Assembly: GCA_905188025.1 (NCBI GenBank) | Contig: CAJJKI010000001.1 | Location: 89,800 to 153,799 of the forward strand | Direction: 5' to 3' | From: an uncultured Eubacteriales bacterium | GTDB lineage: Bacteria; Bacillota_I; Bacilli_A; RF39; UBA660 | DNA: 64,000 nt | The notes under the pieces: model-generated | What the model saw: only the letters and a program-made list of their open reading frames with translations | What the model was told of the DNA's origin: nothing | The model's database searches: none | In this document: one piece after another, positions 55,866-64,000 of the stretch | Numbering within the stretch: position 1 is the first letter of the stretch | How the letters are laid out: every line of letters starts with the position of its first letter | Translations under genes and position numbers: made by a program

Positions 55866-55933
55866 CACTATCACCTAATCCCTCTATTATTATCTTAATT
55901 ATATCATTATCCATAATAATTGACAAGAAAAAA

Positions 55934-55950
55934 GAAGATATTTTATCTTC
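55934..55950 (-). terminator. terminator of the cohesin/dockerin surface protein gene
   Basis: GAAGATA/TATCTTC stem with a three-base loop overlapping the stop at 55943; the minus strand continues with TTTTTTC. Confidence 0.8.
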
Positions 55951-58285
55951 CTTTCTTAGTATTTTTATTATTCTTATTAGTATTAGGTTTATTTACTTTC
56001 TCTTTCTTAACTTCAGGAAATTCTTTCTCTTTCTTCAATTTATCTATTTCCTTATTAGTCTTTCTCTCTTCTTCATCTTCTTGATCATCTTTAAATATCA
56101 AATAAATAAGTCCTGCTATTACTAATAATATCAATATAATTATAATAATTCTAGATAACTTTCCATCTTCTTCTTCAGGTTCAGTATTCTTATTATCATC
56201 ACTCTTATTATCATCAGGTTTAGGAGTATTATCATTTGGAGTATTATTATCATTATCATTATTTTGATAATTCATATTTGTAGCTGTCTCTTCTTTAGGT
56301 GCTTCTTTTCTAATTACTTTAACAGTATATACTAATTCATCACCATTCTCTGCTACTACTGTAATAGATATCTCATTTTCACCAACAACTAATTCAAGAG
56401 GGGCATTTATTGATGAAATTTTCGCAGTACTATTATTAGTAATTGCTTCAACTAAAGCTTCAGTCTTATCATTATCTACTTCTATTACATAATCGAGAAC
56501 ATTCTCTTCTAATTGAATTTCTACTCCAGCTACTGTTAATGAACTTAAAGTATTATCATCTGAAGCATTAACAATAACTTCTGTACTAACTTCCATCTCA
56601 CTAGTATCATAGTATTCTAAACTATTAAATAATTCATTATCACTAATAGAAACTGTACTAGTACCAGCTTTCTTAGCTTTAAATGTTAATGTTAATACAG
56701 TATACTCTTCTTCCTCATATTCTTGAGTTCCTTCATTCATTGTACCAGTTAATTCTTCATCTCCTAGATACAAGAACTTACCTTCATAATTATTTCCAAT
56801 AAATGTATCACGTGCCTCTATTCCAACTAATTCTAACATTTCTTTGTCATAATTAACCATGCCACCAAGACCACTAATCTTATCACTAGATATTCTTAGT
56901 ACATATCTAAGAACAAATTCATCTCCTGATACAATATCATTACTATCCACTACTAATTCACCCTTAGTAGTCATATCATTACCAGCTAAATCATCATTCC
57001 AAGTATTATTCTTATATACTCCGTATAATCTAATTACGTCTAATGTATTAATTTCTTCATCCTTATATACATCACCAGTAATAGTATCTTCTTCACTTGC
57101 ACCAACTACTTGATTAATTAATAGTTTAACATCCTCTTCATCAATAACTAGATCATTATTCATGTCTCCCACTAATAAAGCCTTATATGTTAAACTTACC
57201 CAATCATTATATAACGTAATAACCGTATCATTATTAATATAAGTTTCTTGATAATATTCTTCACGTGTCATAGGCTCTTCTAAAGTAGTATCATCAAAAG
57301 TACTCAAATATTCTTGATAACTTTCTTCTAAGTCTTCACTATCACCATTACTAATAATATATTTAATATCACTATCAAATATGGCATCATCAAGTATCTT
57401 AAACAAATCATTTATAGAGTATCCCAAATCATTACTAGGATATACATATAATATTCCTTCATCACTATCACTAAAGAAATAATATCTATCATCTAAGCCA
57501 TTATCAGTAGTAACTTCATTTAATACCTGAGAATTATCTTCATATTCTCCGTACATTACATCAATATCTTTACTAAATACTCTTTCTAGAGGAGTACCTT
57601 CATTTACTTTAATCTCTTGAGGTAATGTATATACTCCTGCTAAAGAACCAAAACTAACTTCTTGAGTAATTTCTATTCCAAGTAAATCTTCAGCAGTATA
57701 CTCTACTCCTTCATACATAAATGTATCAGTAGGTTTAAGTCCCCCAGGTAAAATGCTTGATACTAATTTAATATCTCCCTGAGTAGCATATACTCCATCA
57801 GTAGCAGTAAGTAACTTATCATCTAAGTCATATACCTTAACATCAAGTCCTTTTTCAAACTCTACATTATAAGAGTAATTAACTACTCCAATCTCTTCAT
57901 CAGTAGTCTCATCATATAATGAAATAACTACCTCATATAATCCATCAAATACTACTTTATCTAATGTTGGTGATACCATCTCATATCCATCTTTATTCTT
58001 TAATTCAGTACCACTAATATTATAACTATCATTAACTTCTTCTTCTGTAGTATCATCTAAATACTTATAATTTTCTTTTAATGTTAATTTTATATTATCT
58101 TCATCATCTAATTCTTCTTGATCATTATAATTAATAACTATCTTGTTATTCTTAACTTCTATTCCAAATGGTGCTTCATTCTCATATGCAAATACTACAG
58201 ATAAACCAGATAAATTACTAAATAATAATCCTAGTACTAGAAAAATCTTGGTAATATAACTAAATCTTTTTCCTATCTTTTTCAT
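55943..58285 (-). CDS. membrane-anchored protein with dockerin-like, cohesin-like and cadherin-like domains
   Basis: 780 aa. A signal peptide (about 1-33) leads to a beta-rich N-terminal half. Near 395-450 is a dockerin-like pair of calcium loops (VGDMNNDLVIDEEDV, GDVYKDEEINTLDVI). A cohesin-like domain (GDEFVLRYVLRISS, YTVLTLTFKAKKAG) and a cadherin-like beta-sandwich (LSSLTVAGVEIQL, YVIEVDN) follow. After an Asn/Asp-rich linker there is one membrane helix and a Lys/Glu-rich cytoplasmic tail of about 50 aa. Having both interaction modules in one chain is unusual. Binding partners are not evident here. Confidence 0.75.
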   Translation of the reverse strand: MKKIGKRFSYITKIFLVLGLLFSNLSGLSVVFAYENEAPFGIEVKNNKIVINYNDQEELDDEDNIKLTLKENYKYLDDTTEEEVNDSYNISGTELKNKDGYEMVSPTLDKVVFDGLYEVVISLYDETTDEEIGVVNYSYNVEFEKGLDVKVYDLDDKLLTATDGVYATQGDIKLVSSILPGGLKPTDTFMYEGVEYTAEDLLGIEITQEVSFGSLAGVYTLPQEIKVNEGTPLERVFSKDIDVMYGEYEDNSQVLNEVTTDNGLDDRYYFFSDSDEGILYVYPSNDLGYSINDLFKILDDAIFDSDIKYIISNGDSEDLEESYQEYLSTFDDTTLEEPMTREEYYQETYINNDTVITLYNDWVSLTYKALLVGDMNNDLVIDEEDVKLLINQVVGASEEDTITGDVYKDEEINTLDVIRLYGVYKNNTWNDDLAGNDMTTKGELVVDSNDIVSGDEFVLRYVLRISSDKISGLGGMVNYDKEMLELVGIEARDTFIGNNYEGKFLYLGDEELTGTMNEGTQEYEEEEYTVLTLTFKAKKAGTSTVSISDNELFNSLEYYDTSEMEVSTEVIVNASDDNTLSSLTVAGVEIQLEENVLDYVIEVDNDKTEALVEAITNNSTAKISSINAPLELVVGENEISITVVAENGDELVYTVKVIRKEAPKEETATNMNYQNNDNDNNTPNDNTPKPDDNKSDDNKNTEPEEEDGKLSRIIIIILILLVIAGLIYLIFKDDQEDEEERKTNKEIDKLKKEKEFPEVKKEKVNKPNTNKNNKNTKKGR

Positions 58286-58320
58286 ATTTTTCCTTCCTTT
58301 TTAATTATGTATTAATTTTA

Positions 58321-58392
58321 GTGTGTGCCCCTGATAACACCTCCCACAATGATAATGTTTTACTACCATCACTATCATTTAAGTTAATTATA
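58321..58392 (-). promoter_or_regulatory. extended -10 promoter and structured leader of the cohesin/dockerin gene
   Basis: Minus strand TGCTATAAT (TATAAT at 58392-58387) is an extended -10 with a weak -35. The leader can form AATGATA/TATCATT (58379-58373 with 58354-58348), then a GTG-rich to CAC-rich hairpin around TGTGGGAGGTG. I do not recognise a known riboswitch. Confidence 0.45.
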
Positions 58393-58464
58393 GCACACTT
58401 TTAATTCTTTGCTATATATTTGACATAAATTTTACATATATCCATCTATCCAATTAATGGAAAA

Positions 58465-58490
58465 AGAAGAATTACTTTCATAATTCTTCT
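58465..58490 (-). terminator. thrS terminator
   Basis: A 10-bp stem (AGAAGAATTA/TAATTCTTCT) with a six-base loop, 11 bases past the thrS stop, followed by TTTTCC on the minus strand. Confidence 0.85.
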
Positions 58491-58500
58491 TATCTATCTA

Positions 58501-60246
58501 TTATTTATTCATTCCTTTAGTTTTAATCTCTTCAAGTATCATCTTAATAAATTCCTCAGTACTTACTGTCTCAGTATCCTTGTGTCCATACTTACGATAA
58601 GTAATCTTATCTTCATTCTTTTCATTATCTCCAATAACTAAAGTATAAGGAATCTTCTTAGTTTGACTCTCTCTTATCTTATATCCAAGTTTCTCTTCCC
58701 TATCATCCATTTCACATCTAATATCTAATTCTTTCAATCTATTCATCAAATTATTAGCATATTCCAAATGATATTCATTATTAACTGGAATAACATTTAC
58801 TTGTACTGGACTTAACCAAGTAGGAAATGCTCCTGCATAGTGCTCTATCAAAATACCAATAAATCTCTCTATAGATCCATATATTACTCTATGTAACATA
58901 ATAGGTCTCTTCTTACTACCATCAGCATCTACATAAGTTAAATCAAATCTCTCAGGTAAATTCATATCAAGTTGTATTGTACCACATTGCCATACTCTAC
59001 CAAGAGAATCTTTAATATGGAAATCCAATTTAGGTCCATAAAATGCCCCATCACCAGGATTAATCTTACAATCATGTCCAGCTTCATGACAAGCCTTCTC
59101 TAATATTGCTTCAGACTTATCCCATATCTCTATAGATCCAATATATTTCTCTTCAGGTCTTGTAGATAACTCTATATCATAAGTAAGACCAAATATCTTA
59201 TACATTCTATCAATAAAATTAATAAGTCTAACTATTTCACTCTCAATTTGATCTTCTCTCATAAATATATGAGCATCATCTTGAGTAAATGTTCTAACTC
59301 TAAATAATCCATTTAAAGCTCCACTAGCTTCATGTCTATGTACTTGACCAAGTTCTCCTATTCTAAGAGGTAAATCTTTATATGAATGTAAACTATTCTT
59401 ATATACTAACATTCCCCCTGGACAGTTCATTGGCTTAATAGCAAAAGTCTTCTCATCTATCTCAGAAGTATACATATTCTCCCTATAATTATACCAATGT
59501 CCTGATACTTCCCATAACTCTTTATTAAGCATAATTGGCGTCTTTACAAAGTCATATCCTTCTTTAGTATGTTCTTTATACCAGAAATTCTCTAACTCAT
59601 TACGAATAATCATACCCTTTGGTAAGAAGAAAGGAAACCCTGGACCATATTCACTTATCATAAATAAATCTAATTCTTTACCAAGCTTTTTATGATCTCT
59701 CTTCTTAGCTTCTTCAAGTAAATCTAAATATTCCTTAAGTCTCTCTTCAGTATCAAAACATACTCCATATATTCTTTGAAGCATCTTATTGTTAGCGTCT
59801 CCCTTCCAATAAGCTCCACTAACTTTAAGTAATTTAAAATATTTAAGTTCCTTAACAGTGTCTACATGAGGTCCACGACATAAATCCGTAAAATCTCCCT
59901 GAGTATAACAACTAATTACCGTATCATCCTCATCCATACGATTAATCAAATCAATCTTATATGGATCATTCTTAAACATTCCAAGAGCTTCAGATTTAGA
60001 TATTTCATGACGTACAATTCTCTTTCCATCCTTACTAATCTTCTTCATTTCTTTTTCAATTTTCTCTAAATCTTCTTCTTTAATTACTTCATCTCCTAAA
60101 TCAATATCATAATAGAAACCACTATCAATTACTGGTCCTACCCAAAACATTGCCTTTGGATACAAATGTTTAACTGCTTGTGCTAATAAATGTGCACAAC
60201 TATGATTCATTACACTTAACTTTTCATCTTCTTTAATATTTATCAT
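58501..60246 (-). CDS. thrS: threonyl-tRNA synthetase lacking the TGS domain
   Basis: 581 aa. It starts directly with the editing domain (VMNHSCAHLLAQAVKHLYP), so the ~60-residue N-terminal TGS domain of most bacterial ThrRS is absent. The class II core is intact: PMNCPGGMLVYK, the arginine motif FRVRTFTQDDAHIF, the zinc ligands, and GSIERFIGILIEHY. The anticodon domain ends the protein. It charges tRNA-Thr and edits Ser-tRNA. The ATG at 60246 has AAGGAG at good distance; the GTG at 60255 is too close. Controlled by the T-box at 60272-60482. Confidence 0.95.
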   Translation of the reverse strand: MINIKEDEKLSVMNHSCAHLLAQAVKHLYPKAMFWVGPVIDSGFYYDIDLGDEVIKEEDLEKIEKEMKKISKDGKRIVRHEISKSEALGMFKNDPYKIDLINRMDEDDTVISCYTQGDFTDLCRGPHVDTVKELKYFKLLKVSGAYWKGDANNKMLQRIYGVCFDTEERLKEYLDLLEEAKKRDHKKLGKELDLFMISEYGPGFPFFLPKGMIIRNELENFWYKEHTKEGYDFVKTPIMLNKELWEVSGHWYNYRENMYTSEIDEKTFAIKPMNCPGGMLVYKNSLHSYKDLPLRIGELGQVHRHEASGALNGLFRVRTFTQDDAHIFMREDQIESEIVRLINFIDRMYKIFGLTYDIELSTRPEEKYIGSIEIWDKSEAILEKACHEAGHDCKINPGDGAFYGPKLDFHIKDSLGRVWQCGTIQLDMNLPERFDLTYVDADGSKKRPIMLHRVIYGSIERFIGILIEHYAGAFPTWLSPVQVNVIPVNNEYHLEYANNLMNRLKELDIRCEMDDREEKLGYKIRESQTKKIPYTLVIGDNEKNEDKITYRKYGHKDTETVSTEEFIKMILEEIKTKGMNK

Positions 60247-60271
60247 ATCATTCACTCTCCTTCATATAAAT

Positions 60272-60482
60272 AAAAAACACTCCTCATATAAGGAGTGTAT
60301 ATAAACACGGTACCATCCTAATTTGGTCTTAATTTAATTAACGAGACATATATCCCGGCTATCTTTTCAGTAGCAACTCCTAGGTAGTAATCATATTATC
60401 TTCATATTAGTTTCCACCAATCACTAACTCTCTCTAAATCTAATAATATAATCGTGTCCTAATCATAGTTTTTCTTGATTCG
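60272..60482 (-). promoter_or_regulatory. T-box riboswitch of thrS
   Basis: The leader has an AGAGAG/GGTGGAA stem I apex, a candidate specifier ACC (or the overlapping ACT) just before TAGGAG, both Thr codons, and the T-box TAGGATGGTACCGTG (60320-60306). It ends in a terminator of 8 bp (ACACTCCT/AGGAGTGT, 60298-60277) with six T. The TGGT bulge fits an A discriminator, which the tRNA-Thr at 6613-6688 has. Uncharged tRNA-Thr should switch thrS on. Confidence 0.93.
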
Positions 60483-60488
60483 TAAATT

Positions 60489-60517
60489 ATTATATAACTT
60501 TTTTTATAGTTTGTCTA
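60489..60517 (-). promoter_or_regulatory. promoter of the thrS T-box leader
   Basis: Minus strand TAGACA (60517-60512), 17-base spacer, TATAAT (60494-60489). Confidence 0.7.
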
Positions 60518-60543
60518 GTATTTATTAAAATTATTATCTATCT

Positions 60544-61110
60544 CTAATCTATTCTTATATTATGCTTCTTCATATACATTTCTGGCTTACCCATATTTAA
60601 CTCATCACTAACACTTATTCCTAAACTATTAATAAATTCCTGTATCTTACTCTTAATTTCACTAACATTAACTTCATCATAAGTACAATACTCTACTTCC
60701 ATAAATATACCCAAGTCTTTAACATTCTCTATAACTATTTCATAATCTCCAAATGTATATGTTTCCTTCTCATTATTTATCTCTATAAATTTAACTAATC
60801 CCAATTTCTTAAAAATCTCTCTAGTAATTTCTATAGATTCTACTTTAGTTTCATATTCATTAGAATATAACCATTTATCTCCCTCAAAAATATCATCTTT
60901 ATAAGTAATTGAATATTCCTGATTTTTCTCTCTTAATCTTAAACAATGATCTAGTCCTCCATTCTCTGAAGGCTTCAAAGTATTTCTTAAAGGATCATAA
61001 TAATATTCATCAATAGTCTTCTTAACTCCTACATAATCAAACTCACTTAAAGCATCTCTAACTCTATCTAGATCGTCATATACTTCTACTAATATTTCTA
61101 TCTCTTTCAT
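60544..61110 (-). CDS. CYTH-domain protein (class IV adenylate cyclase-like)
   Basis: 188 aa. The CYTH barrel is visible: MKEIEILVEVYD at the start, CLRLREKNQEYSITYK for the basic phosphate-binding strands, and IVIENVKDLGIFMEVEY near the end. Members bind triphosphates with a metal inside the barrel and act as inorganic triphosphatases or class IV cyclases. It follows a second CYTH gene by 32 bases and probably shares its transcript. Confidence 0.8.
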   Translation of the reverse strand: MKEIEILVEVYDDLDRVRDALSEFDYVGVKKTIDEYYYDPLRNTLKPSENGGLDHCLRLREKNQEYSITYKDDIFEGDKWLYSNEYETKVESIEITREIFKKLGLVKFIEINNEKETYTFGDYEIVIENVKDLGIFMEVEYCTYDEVNVSEIKSKIQEFINSLGISVSDELNMGKPEMYMKKHNIRID

Positions 61111-61142
61111 AATACCTACTTATCTAAAATACTATATTTATA

Positions 61143-61781
61143 TTATTTCACTTCTGGCATATCTTTATCAAATAATACGTCGCTATATATAGTCTTTCCC
61201 TGTTCCTTGCATAATTCACTATATTTATCATCCCAAGATAACTTATAAGAGTCTTCTATTCTAAGTCCTAACATTGATACCCATTTCTTAACATTATCTT
61301 TAATCATATCAATATCATCACTATCTATCTTATTCTCTATTTCTAAACAAATACCAAACGGATATTTATCTACAACTACTTCTACTTCATCATTCTTAAA
61401 TACATGACGATATCTTTCATAACTTTCTACTCTTACCATATGAAGTGTATCACTAACTAACTTTATCAAATTATCATAATCTTGACTATTAATACCAACT
61501 TCTATTTCTTCTTCTTGATTAATATCATCCTGTTTTACCTCTCCCATTCTCTTCTTCCAAGATATCATACATTTACTATCATCTTTTCCTTTAGTAATTC
61601 TAATTCTAAATCTTCCATCTATCTCTTTAGAATAAAAATCATATTCTTTCATCGGATGATTATATTGAATAGTCTTCTCATAAAATTCTCCCTTATCCAA
61701 AAGACTAGTCCTATCTTTAATTAGCTTTATAATATCATCATGCTTATCATTATTATAATAATATCTAACTTCTAATTCCAT
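61143..61781 (-). CDS. CYTH-domain protein, paralogue
   Basis: 212 aa. It starts MELEVRYYY, which keeps the ExExR/K-type motif, then FRIRITKGKDDSKCMISWKKR, EEIEVGI and VVVDKYPFGICLEIE. This is a better preserved CYTH active site than in its neighbours. The start at 61781 gives the best spacing to GGAGGTT; the ATGs at 61784 and 61793 are alternatives. It lies 22-34 bases after the synthetase gene. Confidence 0.8.
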   Translation of the reverse strand: MELEVRYYYNNDKHDDIIKLIKDRTSLLDKGEFYEKTIQYNHPMKEYDFYSKEIDGRFRIRITKGKDDSKCMISWKKRMGEVKQDDINQEEEIEVGINSQDYDNLIKLVSDTLHMVRVESYERYRHVFKNDEVEVVVDKYPFGICLEIENKIDSDDIDMIKDNVKKWVSMLGLRIEDSYKLSWDDKYSELCKEQGKTIYSDVLFDKDMPEVK

Positions 61782-61815
61782 CATAACCTCCATATATCAA
61801 TAATATTATTTATAT

Positions 61816-63744
61816 CTATTTTCTTCTAACTCTCTTTTTAACATTCTTATCAGTTTTATCAAATATATAAAATGACTCTTGAGAATTTTCATCTACTATT
61901 AATTCATCTAACTTCATTGATACTTCTTTAGTTAAGTTAATATAATCTACTTTACCATTTGAAGTATATGGTATTTTATCTACAACCACATAATACTTAG
62001 CTCTATCACGAGGTTGTAAATTTTTCTTACATTTTACTTCTATCTTTTTTAGTAATTGTTCTTTATCTTTATCAGTCAAAACACTCTTAGTTAATATACA
62101 ATCAGCAGCCATACTACCATGAGCATAACTCTTACTAGGAACTCCTACTACTACTGAATTTCTAACTTCATCAAATGAATTAGATATACTTTCTATTTGA
62201 TTACTAGGAATATTATGTCCATCAGGTCTTACTACTATTCTCTTTTCTCTACCTTTAAAATACAAACTTCCATCTTGAGATATAGAGAATATATCACCTG
62301 TATTAATCCATTTATTACCTTGTCCATCTACATAAACAACTTTATTAGTAGCTTCTTCTTTCTTATAATATCCAAGTGTCATAGTAGGAGAACTTATAAA
62401 TAACGTACCCTCTTCACCATATCCAAGTTCTACTTCATCAATATCATATCTAGCATTATCATCTTTAATAGCTTTCAATATTTTAACATTATTTTTAGAT
62501 AATGGTATTCCTACACTTCCTATATTATTAATTCCATCAGTTTTAGTAAATGTTCCACAAGAAGCAATCTCAGTCATACCCCATCCTTTACATATTTGAG
62601 CATTGCTATTACGAGATGCTAAAAATTTTCTTGCTTGTCTTTCTATTTCAGCATCCAAATGATCTCCACCTATAATCATTCCTTTTAAGAAAGATAAATT
62701 ATTTTTATAATTCATAAGTATTGTCAAAAAGTTAGGAACTCCCATAATATACTCTGGATGATATTTATCAATTAATTTACTTAGCATCTTAGGAGCCTTA
62801 TCCAAAGTAAAATTAGGTATCATTAATAAATGTTGTCCTTGACATAACATATCATGCATTCCTATTACTAATCCATAAGCAATAAATGGTGGCATAATCA
62901 ACAAGAACTTATCTCCTACTTTATTTTTTAATGATTCATGTTGAAAATGAGCAAGTCCTACAAATGATTTATTACCAAGCATTACTCCCTTTGGATCTCC
63001 TGAAGTACCACTAGTATATTCAATAACCGCCAAGTCTTCACCCTTAGTATTAACAGTTTCTACTCCTTGAGCATTCTTATCAAAAAACTCTTCCCATTTA
63101 GTAAATTTACTCTTCTTAAACTTGTTAATAAATCTAATAAATGGATTACCATGAGATAACATTGGAGATACTGATACAACTTTCTCTAAACTAACCTTAG
63201 GTAATATCTTTTCAATTTTTTTCTCTATTTTATCAATAACAATAGCATACCTAGATTCAGCTTTATTAATGTATTCAGTAATTAACTGTGGATTAATTCT
63301 AGGATCAATCATATTAACTACTGCTCCTATTTTATTAAGCGCATATATTGTATATATTGTCTCAGGTAAATATGGCATACTAACACTAACTTTGTCATGT
63401 TCTTTAACTCCATCTTTAACTAGTGATGCTGCTGTTATTTCAATATTTTCAATTAATTCACGATAAGTAATCTTCTTACCAAAATATTCTATTGCTATAT
63501 TATCTAAATTATTCTTAGAATATTCCAATAAATCTTGATACATACTTCTATCATTTATATCACTAAGTATATCTTCATCAGTATACTGTCCTAACCAAGG
63601 CTTATCTATACTAGCTTGCCCTATCATTGGACCATATAATTCTCCCAATGACATTTTTTTCAAATATAAATTTCTTAATTTTTTCTCTTCATTTGATAAA
63701 TTATTAATTTTTTCTTTTAATTTAATTAAATCTTCTTTTTTCAT
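61816..63744 (-). CDS. AMP-forming acyl-CoA synthetase-like protein
   Basis: 642 aa of the ANL family. The P-loop is YTSGTSGDPKGVM, the adenine block is GWGMTEIA, the ribose-binding Asp is in NTGDIFS, and the hinge and Lys regions are GREKRIVVRPDGHN and YTSNGKVDY. It activates a carboxylic acid as its adenylate, probably a fatty acid. No acyl-carrier protein is nearby. The ATG at 63744 follows AGAGAGG; the frame is open 23 codons upstream without a site. Confidence 0.88.
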   Translation of the reverse strand: MKKEDLIKLKEKINNLSNEEKKLRNLYLKKMSLGELYGPMIGQASIDKPWLGQYTDEDILSDINDRSMYQDLLEYSKNNLDNIAIEYFGKKITYRELIENIEITAASLVKDGVKEHDKVSVSMPYLPETIYTIYALNKIGAVVNMIDPRINPQLITEYINKAESRYAIVIDKIEKKIEKILPKVSLEKVVSVSPMLSHGNPFIRFINKFKKSKFTKWEEFFDKNAQGVETVNTKGEDLAVIEYTSGTSGDPKGVMLGNKSFVGLAHFQHESLKNKVGDKFLLIMPPFIAYGLVIGMHDMLCQGQHLLMIPNFTLDKAPKMLSKLIDKYHPEYIMGVPNFLTILMNYKNNLSFLKGMIIGGDHLDAEIERQARKFLASRNSNAQICKGWGMTEIASCGTFTKTDGINNIGSVGIPLSKNNVKILKAIKDDNARYDIDEVELGYGEEGTLFISSPTMTLGYYKKEEATNKVVYVDGQGNKWINTGDIFSISQDGSLYFKGREKRIVVRPDGHNIPSNQIESISNSFDEVRNSVVVGVPSKSYAHGSMAADCILTKSVLTDKDKEQLLKKIEVKCKKNLQPRDRAKYYVVVDKIPYTSNGKVDYINLTKEVSMKLDELIVDENSQESFYIFDKTDKNVKKRVRRK

Positions 63745-63860
63745 CCAAAAACCTCTCTTAACCAACATATTATATCTATGTATTAATAAATTCACAAGAA
63801 TTAACCTCAACATAATTTTTATAAACCCTATTATACCATATTTTAATATATTTTAAAGAA

Positions 63861-63889
63861 AAAGATAAGTAAATAGCTTACTTATCTTT
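63861..63889 (-). terminator. terminator of the receiver-domain gene
   Basis: A 12-bp stem (AAAGATAAGTAA/TTACTTATCTTT) with a five-base loop, then TTTTTC on the minus strand; it overlaps the stop at 63878. Confidence 0.85.
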
Positions 63890-64000
63890 AAATATATCTT
63901 CTCTCTTAATAATATTCTTATCAATCTTCTCTAATAATTCTTCCCTCTTAATAGGTTTAATTAATATATCACTAAATCCCATATTCAAGTATTCTTCATT
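63878..64000 (-). CDS. C-terminal end of a receiver-domain protein, cut by the window edge
   Basis: The last 40 codons are in the window. They read NEEYLNMGFSDILIKPIKRE and so on, the end of a REC domain: the Lys-Pro after strand 5, then helix 5. The protein ends with this domain, so it is a response regulator or a hybrid kinase with a C-terminal receiver. The 5' part is outside the window. Confidence 0.8.
   Translation of the reverse strand, partial: NEEYLNMGFSDILIKPIKREELLEKIDKNIIKREDIFKDK

Noticed and set aside
1..64000. Insertion sequences, prophage, CRISPR arrays, rRNA genes
   Set aside because: No transposase, integrase, phage structural gene, repeat-spacer array or rRNA-like stretch was found on either strand.

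Overview
The window is AT-rich bacterial DNA, packed almost entirely on the minus strand. It reads as a chromosome segment of a low-GC Bacillota, probably an uncultured gut lineage near Erysipelotrichia/Mollicutes (RF39-like). Supporting points are Gram-positive Shine-Dalgarno sites, a T-box before thrS, a gatCAB amidotransferase, an [FeFe] hydrogenase, a DnaD-family protein next to nth, a YunB-type sporulation protein, an LPxTG-like surface protein, a Tad-type secretion locus without outer-membrane parts, and the standard genetic code (xseA ends in TGA). The exact taxon is inference.

Layout. 1-2.6 kb: LiaF/DUF4097-type envelope-stress proteins and a class A beta-lactamase-fold protein. 2.8-5.3 kb: a small accessory island (HEPN-like protein, DUF1016/YhcG PDDEXK nuclease, and a Ham1/RdgB NTP pyrophosphatase broken by one TAA) behind a promoter with a LexA-like dyad. 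5.4-13.6 kb: P-loop kinase, tRNA-Thr, nusB-xseA-xseB, [FeFe] hydrogenase, galE, parC. 13.7-24 kb: a 1523-aa vWA/MucBP adhesin, two unknown membrane proteins, ferredoxin, nth-dnaD, and a Cys-rich repeat protein. 24-31.4 kb: gatCAB, a LolA-like lipoprotein, a methyltransferase/GNAT/phosphatase operon behind a second copy of the LexA-like promoter. 31.5-35.6 kb: a broken kinase colliding with a broken CarD gene, a D,D-carboxypeptidase, a frameshifted PepSY-like gene, a CYTH-like protein, and a YugP-like protein that has lost its HExxH zinc site. 35.7-40.1 kb: the rpsL-rpsG-fusA-tuf operon. 40.3-46 kb: an unknown gene, an ABC transporter fusion, and a large FGE/C-type-lectin-like surface protein. 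46-46.9 kb: a gene-poor but signal-rich region. 46.9-64 kb: nucleoside phosphorylase, ZIP transporter, yunB, yebC, the tad locus, a cohesin/dockerin surface protein, T-box-controlled thrS, two CYTH proteins, an acyl-CoA synthetase-like protein and the end of a receiver-domain protein.

The most interesting stretch is 43.7-46.8 kb. A surface protein has a carboxy-terminal lectin-like tail that looks like a diversity-generating-retroelement target and is cut off by one in-frame TGA. Just upstream lies a perfect 23-bp inverted repeat around 145 bp that carries a strong promoter now pointing away from the gene, which is the layout of a phase-variable promoter switched OFF. Next to it is an unannotated type I toxin-antitoxin-like locus: a 28-aa hydrophobic peptide with a near-perfect Shine-Dalgarno site and its own promoter, converging on a small structured RNA with its own promoter and terminator. 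A second, decayed copy of the RNA follows.
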